This document shows positions 7,987 through 16,918 of a stretch of 64,000 bases of DNA, in pieces. Numbering within the stretch: the stretch's first letter is position 1; every line of letters starts with the position of its first letter. This DNA comes from Chloroflexi bacterium TSY (GTDB taxonomy: Bacteria > Chloroflexota > Anaerolineae > Caldilineales > Caldilineaceae). Below the pieces are notes generated by a model that worked only from the letters and a program-made list of their open reading frames with translations, made no database searches and had not been told where the DNA came from. The translations under genes and the position numbers were made by a program. The stretch is from assembly GCA_019217005.1 (NCBI GenBank), contig JAHBNG010000003.1, forward strand, positions 62,001-126,000. Reading direction: 5' to 3'.

Positions 7987-10473
7987 ATGGCCGATTTGAT
8001 GGACGAGCTTGAAAATATTGCCTTTTTGGCAGATCTTCCACCCAATGAACGCCAGTTTATTTTGACGCACGTGGCGCAAGAGCGAGACATTCGTGAACGT
8101 CAATTTCTATTTGAACAAGGAGACGCAGTCGAGGAGCTTTTTATCCTCATCGAGGGCAAAGTCCAACAGTGGCGGTTAGACGATGAGCAGGGGACTCGCG
8201 TAACGCTGCGACAAATATTAGGTCCGGGTGCAATTCTTGGAAAATATGATCTTCTGTTTCGTCAGCCCCATAGCGTGCGTGCCAGAGCGCTAGAACCTTG
8301 TCGGGTAGCTGTGATTGATGCTGTTAGCATTAATCGGCTCTTCTACACTTTTCCTCAATCCCGCACTCAAATTGCGCCCTGGGCACGGATTGGGAGACTG
8401 CGCACATTCCCCTTCCTCGCCGCTCTATCTCTAACTGAATTAAGCTTCTTCGCCGATGCCTGTGAAGAAGAGGCCTTTCACCCAGACGATATCATCTATA
8501 CAGATAGTGATCGAGCAGATATGCTCTATTTAATCGACCAAGGGCAGGTCAGTTTGATATGGCCACAAGAGCAAGAAATCTGGCTTGGCAACGGAACAGC
8601 TTTTGGGTTTGCTGATTGGGAGTCTGGCGTTCCCTTGTTGTCTGCGACTCGTAGTGTAGAGACTGGACATACAGCGACCAGCATCGGATCCACAGATACC
8701 ATCAAGATCGATCGTGCTGTTTTCGTTGATATGACTGGGCGATCACCTGAAGAGATAGGCAAACCTCTACGCGAACAGCGACTTCAAACCATCGAACGGC
8801 TGATTGTGTTTCGCAATCTCTCAGAAGAATTGCGCAATCAGTTGCTCGGCTTTATGAGTTACTACCATATTGCAGAGCATCATCATATCTTGATGCAACA
8901 AGGTGAGATCGCTGATAGTCTATGGATATTGATGCCAAAAAGTCGTGCGACCGTTGTCGTTGTCAGAGATGGGCGGGAGTATGCAAAGTCGCAAATTCAA
9001 GGCGTCACTTATTTTAATGAAGCTTGTTTGGTCGCCGAGCATCCATCAGATGCATCAGTCCATGCCGAACCAGACAGTCAGTGGATGCGCTTACACTGGC
9101 GCGACTTTTTGATTATGTCGCGGACACTGGGGACAGATTTGGCGGAACAACTGGTGGTCACCGCTGACATTGATGAAGCAATGGGAAGACGTGAAGCGCG
9201 GGAACGTTATTCTTGGTTGCAGGATGATGAACGGCTTCTCGATCTCCAGTGTCGTCATTGGTTTGCGCTTGTGCCCAAAATGATCGTGCCAATCCTTTTC
9301 TCGATCGCTGCGATTGTCATTTGGTTATCGTTGACGGGTGTTGCTGCTCTATCCGCACAATGGCAATTCGTTTGGGGAATCTTTCTTCTCCTGCTTGTCT
9401 TGCCGATCTGGGTCTGGCAGATTGCAGATCATTATAATGACTATTTATTGGTTACGAATCGACGCGTTGTGCGACAGGAAAAGCTGATCTTGATCAGTGA
9501 ATTGCGACAATCAGCATTTTTACGACAAATTCAAAATGTAGATAGTGTGACCACATTTATTGGAAGAGTGCTGGGATTTGGCAGAATCAATATTCAGACA
9601 GCCGCGGCAAGCGGAGCCATTTCGTTTGATATGGTGAGCGATCCAGAACGAATTGGGTTGCTCATTTTGACTGAGAGAGATAAGGAGCGTATTCATTATC
9701 AGGCTGAAAGCAAGAGCGTTATTCAAAGTATATTGGAGGAACGGTTGGGGCTGACGCTCGAAATGCCTGCACGCGTCCGGCCCGCGGATGATGTGGAAAT
9801 CTTCATGGATGAGGTGCTTCCGTTCTGGATGCAGTGGTTGGAATATTTGCGTGCGGAGCGTCATCTAGATTGGACAGAGGCGGACAGAGTCATTTGGCGC
9901 AAACATTGGTTTGTCTTGGTGCTTAAGCTTTCTACGCCTGTGATCACAACATTAACCGCTCTGGTTTTGTTGCTCATTGCATATTCGCCTTTTTTGCTGG
10001 GAGCTCCAACTTTAACCTTTGTGACTGGTAGTGCATTAGTCATTCCAGGTATATTGATCGGGTTGTTTGGTCTAGGTTGGATCGGTTGGGTCTATGAAGA
10101 TTGGCGCAACGATACATATGAAATTGATGACAATCAGGTTGTTGATGTAGAAAAGAAACCGCTCTTTTTTGCAGAGACTCGTCGCACGGCCCGCTTGGAT
10201 GATGTTGAGAATGTTGAGTTACGAATTCCCAGTCCAATCCATTACATTCTGAATTTTGGCGATGTTGAACTTCAAACCGCCGCAGCGGATGGCGATTTCA
10301 CATTTGACCATGTTCCCAATCCGCGCGCTGTCACAGAAGAAATCCGCCGACGGATCGAAAATTTCCATCGTGCAAAGGAGCTAGAACAGGCCAAGCAACG
10401 AGCACAAGAATTGCCAGACTGGTTTGAGACTTATGATAGACTCTACACAAATCGACGGGGTACGGGATCATGA
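7987..10473 (+). CDS. Membrane protein with three cNMP-binding and two bacterial PH domains
   Basis: 828 residues. Three consecutive cyclic-nucleotide-binding-like beta-barrels fill the N-terminal half: FLADLPPNERQFILTHVAQE (residue 14 on), FPFLAALSLTELSFFADACE (about 140 on) and IVFRNLSEELRNQLLGFMSY (about 272 on). The first keeps FEQGDAVEELFILIEGKVQQ. Two repeats of [two transmembrane helices plus bacterial PH domain] follow. The first pair is MIVPILFSIAAIVIWLSLTG and FVWGIFLLLLVLPIWVWQIA, then DYLLVTNRRVVRQEKLI. The second pair is STPVITTLTALVLLLIAYSP and ALVIPGILIGLFGLGWIGWV, then DTYEIDDNQVVDVEKKPLFF. A membrane-anchored sensor or scaffold is inferred; whether the barrels bind a nucleotide cannot be told. 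It lies downstream of uvrC after a hairpin, so it probably has its own transcript. Confidence 0.88.
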   Translation: MADLMDELENIAFLADLPPNERQFILTHVAQERDIRERQFLFEQGDAVEELFILIEGKVQQWRLDDEQGTRVTLRQILGPGAILGKYDLLFRQPHSVRARALEPCRVAVIDAVSINRLFYTFPQSRTQIAPWARIGRLRTFPFLAALSLTELSFFADACEEEAFHPDDIIYTDSDRADMLYLIDQGQVSLIWPQEQEIWLGNGTAFGFADWESGVPLLSATRSVETGHTATSIGSTDTIKIDRAVFVDMTGRSPEEIGKPLREQRLQTIERLIVFRNLSEELRNQLLGFMSYYHIAEHHHILMQQGEIADSLWILMPKSRATVVVVRDGREYAKSQIQGVTYFNEACLVAEHPSDASVHAEPDSQWMRLHWRDFLIMSRTLGTDLAEQLVVTADIDEAMGRREARERYSWLQDDERLLDLQCRHWFALVPKMIVPILFSIAAIVIWLSLTGVAALSAQWQFVWGIFLLLLVLPIWVWQIADHYNDYLLVTNRRVVRQEKLILISELRQSAFLRQIQNVDSVTTFIGRVLGFGRINIQTAAASGAISFDMVSDPERIGLLILTERDKERIHYQAESKSVIQSILEERLGLTLEMPARVRPADDVEIFMDEVLPFWMQWLEYLRAERHLDWTEADRVIWRKHWFVLVLKLSTPVITTLTALVLLLIAYSPFLLGAPTLTFVTGSALVIPGILIGLFGLGWIGWVYEDWRNDTYEIDDNQVVDVEKKPLFFAETRRTARLDDVENVELRIPSPIHYILNFGDVELQTAAADGDFTFDHVPNPRAVTEEIRRRIENFHRAKELEQAKQRAQELPDWFETYDRLYTNRRGTGS

Positions 10474-10478
10474 ATGAG

Positions 10479-11354
10479 CTACCATCCAAAGCTGAGCCGA
10501 TCAACAAGCCTTTTAGGTAGGTCGGCCGATCGCATCTGGTTTTGCGTAAGCTCTACTGGATAGGGGACACGATAATAATTCCAGCTCATTTCATCTAGGT
10601 CAAGAATGGCGTAGGCGGCGCGTGCATCATTGTCGCGCGGTTGACCAACGCTTCCAGGGTTGACAATCAGTCGTTGTGTTTCCGAGGTTTCGAGAATGAG
10701 AGGAATGTCTTCTTGTGGCTGAAGATAATCGACGGTTGCAACTTGTTGAAGCGTTTCAACCTGAGCTTGTCCGTTTCTATTATTCCGGTTGTTCGCCTCA
10801 TTGCTCGTTGAATCACGCCCATCTCCTATTTCGGATTCTGAATCTTGGTTGGGCAAGTCGTGCAAACGCCAGCGGTAAATCGCTGGTTTATGAGTGTGAC
10901 CCACGAGGCAAATCTGTTCATCAAATGCAGAAAAATTTTCCATTGCAATGCTAGGCGTCATAACATATTCCCAAACCGGTTGACGAGGACTCGCGTGGGT
11001 TGCAATGAAGTGTTCACTAACTTCTGGTTGCACAGGTTCGTCCGGCAGCTTTTCCAAATAAGTTCGATTGTCGTCTGTCAGCTGTTCGCGTGTCCAAAGT
11101 ACAGCTTGACGAGCCTGTGGGTTAAATGCATCGACATCAATACCGGGCCTGCCTAAACCGGCCCAATCGTGATTTCCAATGACACAAATGTCCGCGATGT
11201 CACGAATGATCTCAACACATTCGTTCGGTCGAGGACCATAACCGATTACATCACCAAGACACCAAACGCGGTCATAATTATCTTTTGCGTCTTCCAACAC
11301 CTTTTCCAAAGCGATCAGATTGGCATGAATATCAGACAGAATTAAAATACGCAT
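10479..11354 (-). CDS. Calcineurin-like metallophosphoesterase (YfcE/MJ0936 type)
   Basis: A 291-residue phosphodiesterase/phosphatase-fold protein. Metal-binding motifs appear in order: ILSDIHANL (D-x-H), CLGDVIGYGPRPNECVEII (G-D-hydrophobic-x-G-Y-G-P), VIGNHDWAGLG (G-N-H-D), FIATHASPRQPVWEYV (T-H) and LVGHTHKPAIYR (G-H-T-H). The C-terminus holds the usual VNPGSVGQPRDNDARAAYAI. A low-complexity stretch with Asn/Arg/Ser (about residues 185-210) interrupts the fold. The natural start is ATG at 11354. A MITE A element was inserted only 3 bases upstream (AGTCT, ATT, ATG), so a longer frame reaching 11426 exists but its first 24 codons are element sequence. The original RBS has been displaced. 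The substrate is unknown; relatives hydrolyse cyclic phosphodiesters. Confidence 0.93.
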   Translation of the reverse strand: MRILILSDIHANLIALEKVLEDAKDNYDRVWCLGDVIGYGPRPNECVEIIRDIADICVIGNHDWAGLGRPGIDVDAFNPQARQAVLWTREQLTDDNRTYLEKLPDEPVQPEVSEHFIATHASPRQPVWEYVMTPSIAMENFSAFDEQICLVGHTHKPAIYRWRLHDLPNQDSESEIGDGRDSTSNEANNRNNRNGQAQVETLQQVATVDYLQPQEDIPLILETSETQRLIVNPGSVGQPRDNDARAAYAILDLDEMSWNYYRVPYPVELTQNQMRSADLPKRLVDRLSFGW

Positions 11355-11517
11355 AATAGACTCAGTAGATCCAAATTTGGCGTTTTTGGCGATTTTCAGT
11401 CGAGATTGCAGGGATTTTGGAGTCATTTATTCAGATTTCGGTTACAGAAAACAACCTATTTCATATCTGAAAATCGGGGTGGTTCATTTTAGGCGGACAA
11501 TTAGGTTTACATTTTTG

Positions 11518-11672
11518 GGGGTGGTTCATTTTAGCTGGATAGATAGGTTTACACTTTTAGAAACAGAAAGAACGTTTATATTCTCTGATTTCGCCGGTTC
11601 TCAGAGAGAAAACGGTCTCATATAGATTTTTGTCTATATATCAAAAGTGTAAACCTAATTTTGAACCACCCC
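11518..11672 (+). mobile_element. MITE B copy 2 (beta form), nested
   Basis: 155 bp, GGGGTGGTTCATTTTAGCTG to CTAATTTTGAACCACCCC, flanked by CATTTTTG at 11510-11517 and 11673-11680. Sequence differs from the alpha form throughout but the ends and length are the same. The only other beta copy here is at 37902-38056. Confidence 0.95.
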
Positions 11673-11692
11673 CATTTTTGCAAAGAGAAAAG

Positions 11693-11847
11693 GGGGTGGT
11701 TCATTTTAGGCGGACAATTAGGTTTACATTTTTGCAAAGAGAAAAGATGTTTATATTTTCTACTTTGAGCCATGCTCAGGCAGAAAATGACCTCATATAG
11801 ATTTTTATCTATGTATCAAAAGTGTAAACCTAATTCTGAACCACCCC
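11693..11847 (+). mobile_element. MITE B copy 3 (alpha form), nested
   Basis: 155 bp, flanked by GAGAAAAG at 11685-11692 and 11848-11855. It sits inside copy 1, to the right of copy 2. Confidence 0.95.
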
Positions 11848-12214
11848 GAGAAAAGATGTTTATATTTTCTACTTTGAGCCATGCTCAGGCAGAAAATGAC
11901 CTCATATAGATTTTTATCTATGTATCAAAAGTGTAAACCTAATTCTGAACCACCCCTGAAAATCGCCCAAATCTAACGCAAAAACTAGATATCGACCGGC
12001 AAATTTGTATTTATGTCAACTGTTTAGCCAGAATTCTCTCTCAAAACCTGAAATTTGGATCTACTGAGACTAATGATAACATATTGCAATCATTATCCAT
12101 AGATGGCTCGTCTAAGAAAGAATATTGTGCATGCCTGTGCCTACACCGGGGACAGAATCGTCCATTTGCACAATGCTGTCTGATGAGTATAGTCAAATAG
12201 GAATTCATTAAACC

Positions 12215-13090
12215 GTGGACATGATCGGCGTATTACACCATCCTAAAAAACCTGAATCATATGATCTTGCGTTGGAAATGATCAAATTTCTTCAAAATCG
12301 CGGATGCACGCAAATCTGGTGTGAATCAGCATGGGAAACGGATGCGGCTCTCCAACGATTGCCTGATTCCAGCCTCCTGATTACGTTGGGCGGTGATGGA
12401 ACACTTCTACGCGCGGCGCGTATGGGCGCTGCGCATAACGTTCCGATGTTGGGTGTCAAAATGGGGCGGCTGGGCTTTTTGGCAGAAATCTTTCCCGATC
12501 ATTGGCAAGAACCACTCGCCCAGGTGATTGAAGGCAACTATTGGTTGGAGAAGCGTCTTATGGTGCGGGCGCGAGTCGAGCGCTCCATACAGAAAGATGG
12601 AGAACAGGACGCAAAAGCCTCCACTGAGCGAACGGTCTTGTGCGAATATGACGCCTTGAATGACGTCGTTCTAAGTCGGGGGGATCTAGCTCGAATCGTC
12701 CAAATTGATGTGGAACTGGATGGAGGCTACCTGACGCGCTACACATGTGATGGTTTGATTGTCAGCACAGCCACCGGGAGTACTGGTTATGCCTTGGCTG
12801 TTGGTGGGCCAATATTGCCACCAGAATTGAATAATATTCTGGTCATTCCAATCGCGCCTCACTTAAGTATGGACCGTGCGGTTGTCCTATCAGAAGGAAC
12901 GGAAGTACGTTTAAAGGCATTTAGTGATCATGCAGCAATGTTAACTGTGGATGGCCAGTTTGTGGTCGAAGTCGAAGACGGTGATGAAGTTGTTGTTGTT
13001 GGCAGCCCGCATTTGGCGCGCTTTATCCGTCTGCGCAGCCGCAGCTATTTTTACCAGACGTTGATGAATAAGTTACGCTGGACTGTATAA
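12215..13090 (+). CDS. nadK: NAD kinase
   Basis: Phosphorylates NAD to NADP in the cytoplasm. The catalytic GGDGT motif lies in LLITLGGDGTLLRAARMG (about residues 55-72), followed by VPMLGVKMGRLGFLAEI. The conserved NAD-binding signature appears as CDGLIVSTATGSTGYALAVG (about 181-200) with GGPILPPELNNILVIPIAPH after it. 291 residues is normal for the family. The start is either GTG at 12215 or ATG at 12221; AGGAA about 12 bases before the GTG slightly favours the former. There is a MITE-rich region upstream, so its promoter must lie in the 140 bases between the MITE A end and the start. No lesion is seen. Confidence 0.96.
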   Translation: MDMIGVLHHPKKPESYDLALEMIKFLQNRGCTQIWCESAWETDAALQRLPDSSLLITLGGDGTLLRAARMGAAHNVPMLGVKMGRLGFLAEIFPDHWQEPLAQVIEGNYWLEKRLMVRARVERSIQKDGEQDAKASTERTVLCEYDALNDVVLSRGDLARIVQIDVELDGGYLTRYTCDGLIVSTATGSTGYALAVGGPILPPELNNILVIPIAPHLSMDRAVVLSEGTEVRLKAFSDHAAMLTVDGQFVVEVEDGDEVVVVGSPHLARFIRLRSRSYFYQTLMNKLRWTV

Positions 13091-13214
13091 CCAAGCATGA
13101 TCGAATCATGAACAATTAATGAACGAATAAGTAGGCATTCATTATTTTGGTCTAGACTAATCAAATTACAGTTGATTTGGCCACATTGATTCCGTAAGAG
13201 TTAAAGGAGTACCT

Positions 13215-13865
13215 ATGACCCCGAATCCCATACAAATGGCGAAAGAAGCCGATCGTGAAACCCCAGTTCCAACGAATGATACAACTGAAGAACCGGCAGC
13301 AGAATCAGAAGCTATCCAACCACAAATAGATGATGGTGTTGTTTATTGCGCCAATCATCCTGATACTGAAACGCTGCTCCGTTGCAACAAATGTAACAAG
13401 CCCATCTGCTTACGCTGCTCCGTCCAAACTGCCGTGGGATATCGCTGCAAGGAATGTATCCGTGGCGTACAGGATAACTATTTCAACATTGAAGACAAAG
13501 ATTATCCGATCGCATTTGTTGTGAGCATGTTGGTGACGGCCATTGCGGCACCCATTGTTGCGATTTTTATCGGACGGCTCGGAATATTCTTCGGTTTCAT
13601 CCTAGCGTTTCTGTTAGGTTCAGGCGCGGGAAGTATTCTCGCGCAAATCATCCGGTCAGCCATCGGCAAACGCCGTGGCAGATACTTGAATACTGTTGCG
13701 TTGGCAGGCATTATCGTTGGAATATTTTTGGGGGTAGGTGTCGTCGGATTACTCATTGGAGGTGGCATCGCAGGTATGATTGCAGCACTGTTCGGCCTCT
13801 TTAGCCTCCAAATGCTCATCTTTGTTGTGTTGGCGGCTGGTACGGCGCGGCAGATGTTGCGGTGA
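13215..13865 (+). CDS. B-box-type zinc finger membrane protein
   Basis: 216 residues. The N-terminal 45 residues are disordered and acidic. A zinc-binding module follows with Cys/His pairs: VYCANHPDTETLLRCNKCNK (about 43-62), PICLRCS and GYRCKECIRG, matching the B-box-like module common in Chloroflexota and Actinobacteria. Four hydrophobic segments follow: YPIAFVVSMLVTAIAAPIVA, LGIFFGFILAFLLGSGAGSI, VALAGIIVGIFLGVGVVGLL, and IAALFGLFSLQMLIFVVLAA. A membrane protein with a cytoplasmic zinc head is predicted. TTAAAGGAGTACCT precedes the ATG. Function unknown. The next gene begins 40 bases after the stop, so co-transcription is possible. Confidence 0.88.
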   Translation: MTPNPIQMAKEADRETPVPTNDTTEEPAAESEAIQPQIDDGVVYCANHPDTETLLRCNKCNKPICLRCSVQTAVGYRCKECIRGVQDNYFNIEDKDYPIAFVVSMLVTAIAAPIVAIFIGRLGIFFGFILAFLLGSGAGSILAQIIRSAIGKRRGRYLNTVALAGIIVGIFLGVGVVGLLIGGGIAGMIAALFGLFSLQMLIFVVLAAGTARQMLR

Positions 13866-13905
13866 GAGATTTACACCCACCAAACCAGATTTCTGGAGAA
13901 TTGGA

Positions 13906-14397
13906 ATGAATTCTTTGGCTAAATCAGCGGATATACAAACGCTGCAAGAATGTTCAGACGAACTGGATGTTACTTTGAGCGATGGACGCAGATTCCGCAT
14001 TCCTAGACGCATCTTGCCATATTTCGACGACAAATATAGTTTACAGCGCAACGCTGAATTTATCATGATTGCAAGCCTACCGCGTCCATTAGATGTGTTT
14101 ATAGATGATGAGAACTTTACAGTGCATTTCGATGGTGGCCGCAAAGTGACGATCCCAACACGTTGGTATCCGAGGTTATGGTTGGCGACTGAAGAACAGC
14201 GCAATCAATTTGAATTGACAGATATTTCACTTCACTGGTCAGAGCTGGATGAAGATATTCTGGTTATCGATTTATTGCTTGGTGGCCCTAGTGCAGAAAG
14301 CTCGGAATCGATTCAGAAGTGGCGTAAGAAAGGAAATGCTTTAGGGCAATCTATTGAGCAAAACGCGCAAACAAGGAAATGGCTTAATTCAACCTGA
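13906..14397 (+). CDS. DUF2442-like hypothetical protein, 163 aa
   Basis: Starts at ATG 13906, behind GGAGAATTGGA; a longer frame back to 13780 overlaps the previous gene and is not used. The C-terminal 90 residues contain FIDDENFTVHFDGGRKVTIP, TRWYPRLWLATEEQRNQFEL and LTDISLHWSELDEDILVIDL, which is the DUF2442 pattern (beta-strand, Arg-Trp-Tyr/Phe-Pro-Arg-Leu, then Ile-x-Trp-x-x-Leu-Asp-Glu-Asp-Ile). The N-terminal half holds a weaker second version (VTLSDGRRFRIPRRILPYFD). Some DUF2442 proteins are transcription regulators or antitoxin-like. No DUF4160 partner lies next to it, unlike the pair at 18781-19395. The role is unknown. Confidence 0.8.
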   Translation: MNSLAKSADIQTLQECSDELDVTLSDGRRFRIPRRILPYFDDKYSLQRNAEFIMIASLPRPLDVFIDDENFTVHFDGGRKVTIPTRWYPRLWLATEEQRNQFELTDISLHWSELDEDILVIDLLLGGPSAESSESIQKWRKKGNALGQSIEQNAQTRKWLNST

Positions 14398-14436
14398 TTT
14401 GCCGGGGTTATCAAGAAGCGGACGCGCTATCGAAAG

Positions 14437-14649
14437 ATGAAGAATCGCGACACAACTCTCCACGAAAACCTATCCGTTATCGAAGTAACAGATCGGAGCA
14501 TACTCGACACACTCTATGCCGACCGACAAGCCGCACGCTTCTTATTGACCCGCTTATCGGACAATGTCGCCCTTGTTGCGCCGGGAAAACTCGATTCACT
14601 CCAAAGCCGCCCCCTCAAATTAGGTCACACACCAAAAGTCCTACAATAA
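14437..14649 (+). CDS. Small hypothetical protein, 70 aa
   Basis: Begins MKNRDTTLHENLSVIEVTDR and ends SRPLKLGHTPKVLQ. No known domain. It stops one base before the ATG of the XPB-type gene, so the two are almost certainly co-translated. The segment LTRLSDNVALVAPGKLDSLQ resembles the short helical region found near the ends of helicase-associated proteins, so it may be a split-off piece or a small partner; this is inference. No signal peptide. Confidence 0.6.
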   Translation: MKNRDTTLHENLSVIEVTDRSILDTLYADRQAARFLLTRLSDNVALVAPGKLDSLQSRPLKLGHTPKVLQ

Positions 14650-14650
14650 C

Positions 14651-16918
14651 ATGCTTCCATTTGCACGTCGTTTTGACAGCTATCTATCATCGATCAATGC
14701 CGACGTCATCAAGCCCATGTCGCGTATTTGGGGTGGAAAAGGATTGACGCGCAAAGCGGATTGCATTGGAGCGATCCAGAATGGTCTAGCCAATCCCTTA
14801 AAAGTGCGGTCCGCCATTCGGGATTTAAAACCGTATGAACATCATGCCTTGGCATTGATCAAACAGGCGGGCGGCGAAATCGACTACAATGCGATGGCGC
14901 TCGGACTATTAGCCAGTGGGGCATCCATACCGCATGTTTTCTTCAGAGGGTATAGAGGTGTTAGCGAAAGTCTGGCGAATGGTCTCATCAAGCGTGGCTT
15001 GATTCTGAGCGCATCGCGCTACAGCCGCGGCGAAATATCCTCCTACGCCCACTCAGCCGAAGAAAAGATCGTCTTCTCAGATCCGCGTCTTCTGGATGCA
15101 GTCGGTCCTATTAAAGCGTACACACCCTTTGCAATCAAGAGCATCCCGCCCCCTTCCGACGCAACGTTTCGCCCACCACAAGTCGTCGCATTGGAAATCG
15201 TTGGCTTTTTGCAAGCCATTGAAAACATGGGTGGTTTGGGTATCACCCGACAAGGCAATCTACGCGTCAACGACATAAAAAAAGTTGGCAAGGCAATGAA
15301 ATGGCCGTCCAAAACCCTTAAAATGGATGGTCTTCAATTCGATGATGCCCTCAATGGAATGGTTGCAGCCTTGCGCAAGACAGATTGGATGCAGTTGACA
15401 GAGAAAGGTGTGCAACTACGAATGCCCGCGGCGCAAATTGGCGCACTCTCCTATCAAGAACAGATTACAGCTCTCTTCAACGGTTTCTTGCGTGCTGCTG
15501 AATGGCGTGAACCAATCGCAGAGTCGTTCACCTACTCATTTAGCAGCAACCATCAGATCGCTCGTTTTATCCTGGCAAACGCGCTGAAGTCGCTGCCTCT
15601 GGATGAGGACGGCTTCTTCAAGATTGATAACTTCGACCAAGCACTCTTTGATCGAGTGGGCGAACATTTTGGCCTTCGAAACAATCCACACCCTCCTTCT
15701 CCATACAACAAAACCCAAGAAGAACTGGCACAAGAAAAGTCAGATTGGCTTCGAAAATTGCGCGGGGAATGGCGGCAGCGTGAACGCCTCTGGCTTGCAG
15801 ATGTTTTGGGCGGTTGGCTCTATTTCCTGGGCATGGTGGAAGCGGGGATGGCAAAGAAACAGCTGGCAAGCTTCCGCCTGACGCCGTTGGGCAAGGCGGT
15901 GCTGCATCCCGAACATGCCCAAGCAGACATTCAGACCGCGGAAACAACCGGTGCAGAGACAACCTCCACAAACACAGATCTTTGGGTTGTCCAACCAAAT
16001 ATGGAGATCATTGCCTATCTGAATCGGCTCTCGCCACCACAATTGGCTTTTTTGGAGGCACACGCTGAACGCATCGATGCACAACAGCATACGGCCCAAT
16101 ATCGTCTGACCCGCGCATCCGTCTATGGTGGCTTGGAAAGCGGCTCCTCACTAGAAGGGATATTGCGCGAATTGGAGACTGGTTCGAGCGTTCCATTGCC
16201 CCAAAACGTGATCGTGGAAATACGCGAATGGGCCACGCTGCGCGACCAGATTGCCCTGCATCGTCGAGCGCATCTGATTGAATTTCCTGATACGGAGACA
16301 CGTCAACTTGCCTTGAGTAACGGCGCAACCGGAACTGCAGTTGGTGATCGCTTCTTGCTCGTCTCATCTGCAACCAAACCAGCCAGCCAAGTGCCGCAGG
16401 GGCAGGGGTTGCGGATCAAACAGATCAACTATCAAACATCGATCCCCAAAAATTTGACCGTCACCGAAGATGGACGCCTCACGCTAAATTTGAAGCAAAT
16501 TGATCTACTCATCGAATCCCAGTTGGACCAATGGGCAGAACGAATTGATTCGGGGCAGTGGCAATTGACGCAAAAGAGCGTGACCGCCGCTACAAAAGCA
16601 GGGCTGCGCTTGAAAGAGTTGCTCTCCTTGTTCGAGGAGCGACTCACACGTGACGTACCGCCTTTGTTGGAGCTAGCTTTAAAAAATTGGACGGGCAAAG
16701 CCAAAGTAGTCGCCCTTGAGACAGTGACCGTCTTACGTTGTCACGATCAAGCAGCTTGGAATGCAATTCTGTCGAGTGAGCTTTTGCAATCCTACTTGGT
16801 TGGTCGGCTTGCAGAGGGTCTGCTCGTTGTCGAAACGGAACGGTTGGATGAATTTCAAAAGCAGTTGGTTTGGGCAGGGATTGTTGTAGAGAATGGGGTG
16901 TTGGGATTTCGGGGATGA
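14651..16918 (+). CDS. XPB/Ssl2-type helicase-associated domain protein
   Basis: 755 residues. The overall layout matches the large bacterial proteins that carry the N-terminal XPB/Ssl2-like domain ('helicase C-terminal domain 3') but no ATPase motor. Recognisable parts are the N-terminal winged-helix region (LKPYEHHALALIKQAGGEID, LLASGASIPHVFFRGYRGVS), the mid-region WHTH-like LTEKGVQLRMPAAQIGALSY, and the C-terminal core LWVVQPNMEIIAYLNRLSPP with LAFLEAHAERIDAQQHTAQY and RLTRASVYGGLESGSSLEGI. No Walker A or B motif is present. In relatives an XPB-like helicase is often encoded nearby; none is seen downstream here. A DNA-repair or transcription-coupled role is inferred from the family. No frameshift is visible. 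Confidence 0.85.
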   Translation: MLPFARRFDSYLSSINADVIKPMSRIWGGKGLTRKADCIGAIQNGLANPLKVRSAIRDLKPYEHHALALIKQAGGEIDYNAMALGLLASGASIPHVFFRGYRGVSESLANGLIKRGLILSASRYSRGEISSYAHSAEEKIVFSDPRLLDAVGPIKAYTPFAIKSIPPPSDATFRPPQVVALEIVGFLQAIENMGGLGITRQGNLRVNDIKKVGKAMKWPSKTLKMDGLQFDDALNGMVAALRKTDWMQLTEKGVQLRMPAAQIGALSYQEQITALFNGFLRAAEWREPIAESFTYSFSSNHQIARFILANALKSLPLDEDGFFKIDNFDQALFDRVGEHFGLRNNPHPPSPYNKTQEELAQEKSDWLRKLRGEWRQRERLWLADVLGGWLYFLGMVEAGMAKKQLASFRLTPLGKAVLHPEHAQADIQTAETTGAETTSTNTDLWVVQPNMEIIAYLNRLSPPQLAFLEAHAERIDAQQHTAQYRLTRASVYGGLESGSSLEGILRELETGSSVPLPQNVIVEIREWATLRDQIALHRRAHLIEFPDTETRQLALSNGATGTAVGDRFLLVSSATKPASQVPQGQGLRIKQINYQTSIPKNLTVTEDGRLTLNLKQIDLLIESQLDQWAERIDSGQWQLTQKSVTAATKAGLRLKELLSLFEERLTRDVPPLLELALKNWTGKAKVVALETVTVLRCHDQAAWNAILSSELLQSYLVGRLAEGLLVVETERLDEFQKQLVWAGIVVENGVLGFRG

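Larger units (their letters stand above)
11476..11956 (+). mobile_element. MITE B copy 1 (alpha form), itself interrupted twice
   Basis: Starts GGGGTGGTTCATTTTAGG and ends TTCTGAACCACCCC. The 8-bp duplication TGAAAATC is present at 11468-11475 and 11957-11964. Subtracting the two nested copies and their duplications leaves 155 bp, the same length as the free copies. Confidence 0.95.
11363..12066 (+). mobile_element. MITE A copy 1, interrupted by three MITE B insertions
   Basis: The outer ends CAGTAGATCCAAATTT (from 11363) and AAATTTGGATCTACTG (to 12066) match the intact copies at 29207 and 31478. AGACT flanks both sides (11358-11362 and 12067-12071). The element is split after its TGAAAATC by a MITE B nest at 11476-11956. 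Removing the nest and one copy of TGAAAATC restores the 215-bp sequence seen elsewhere. Confidence 0.95.
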
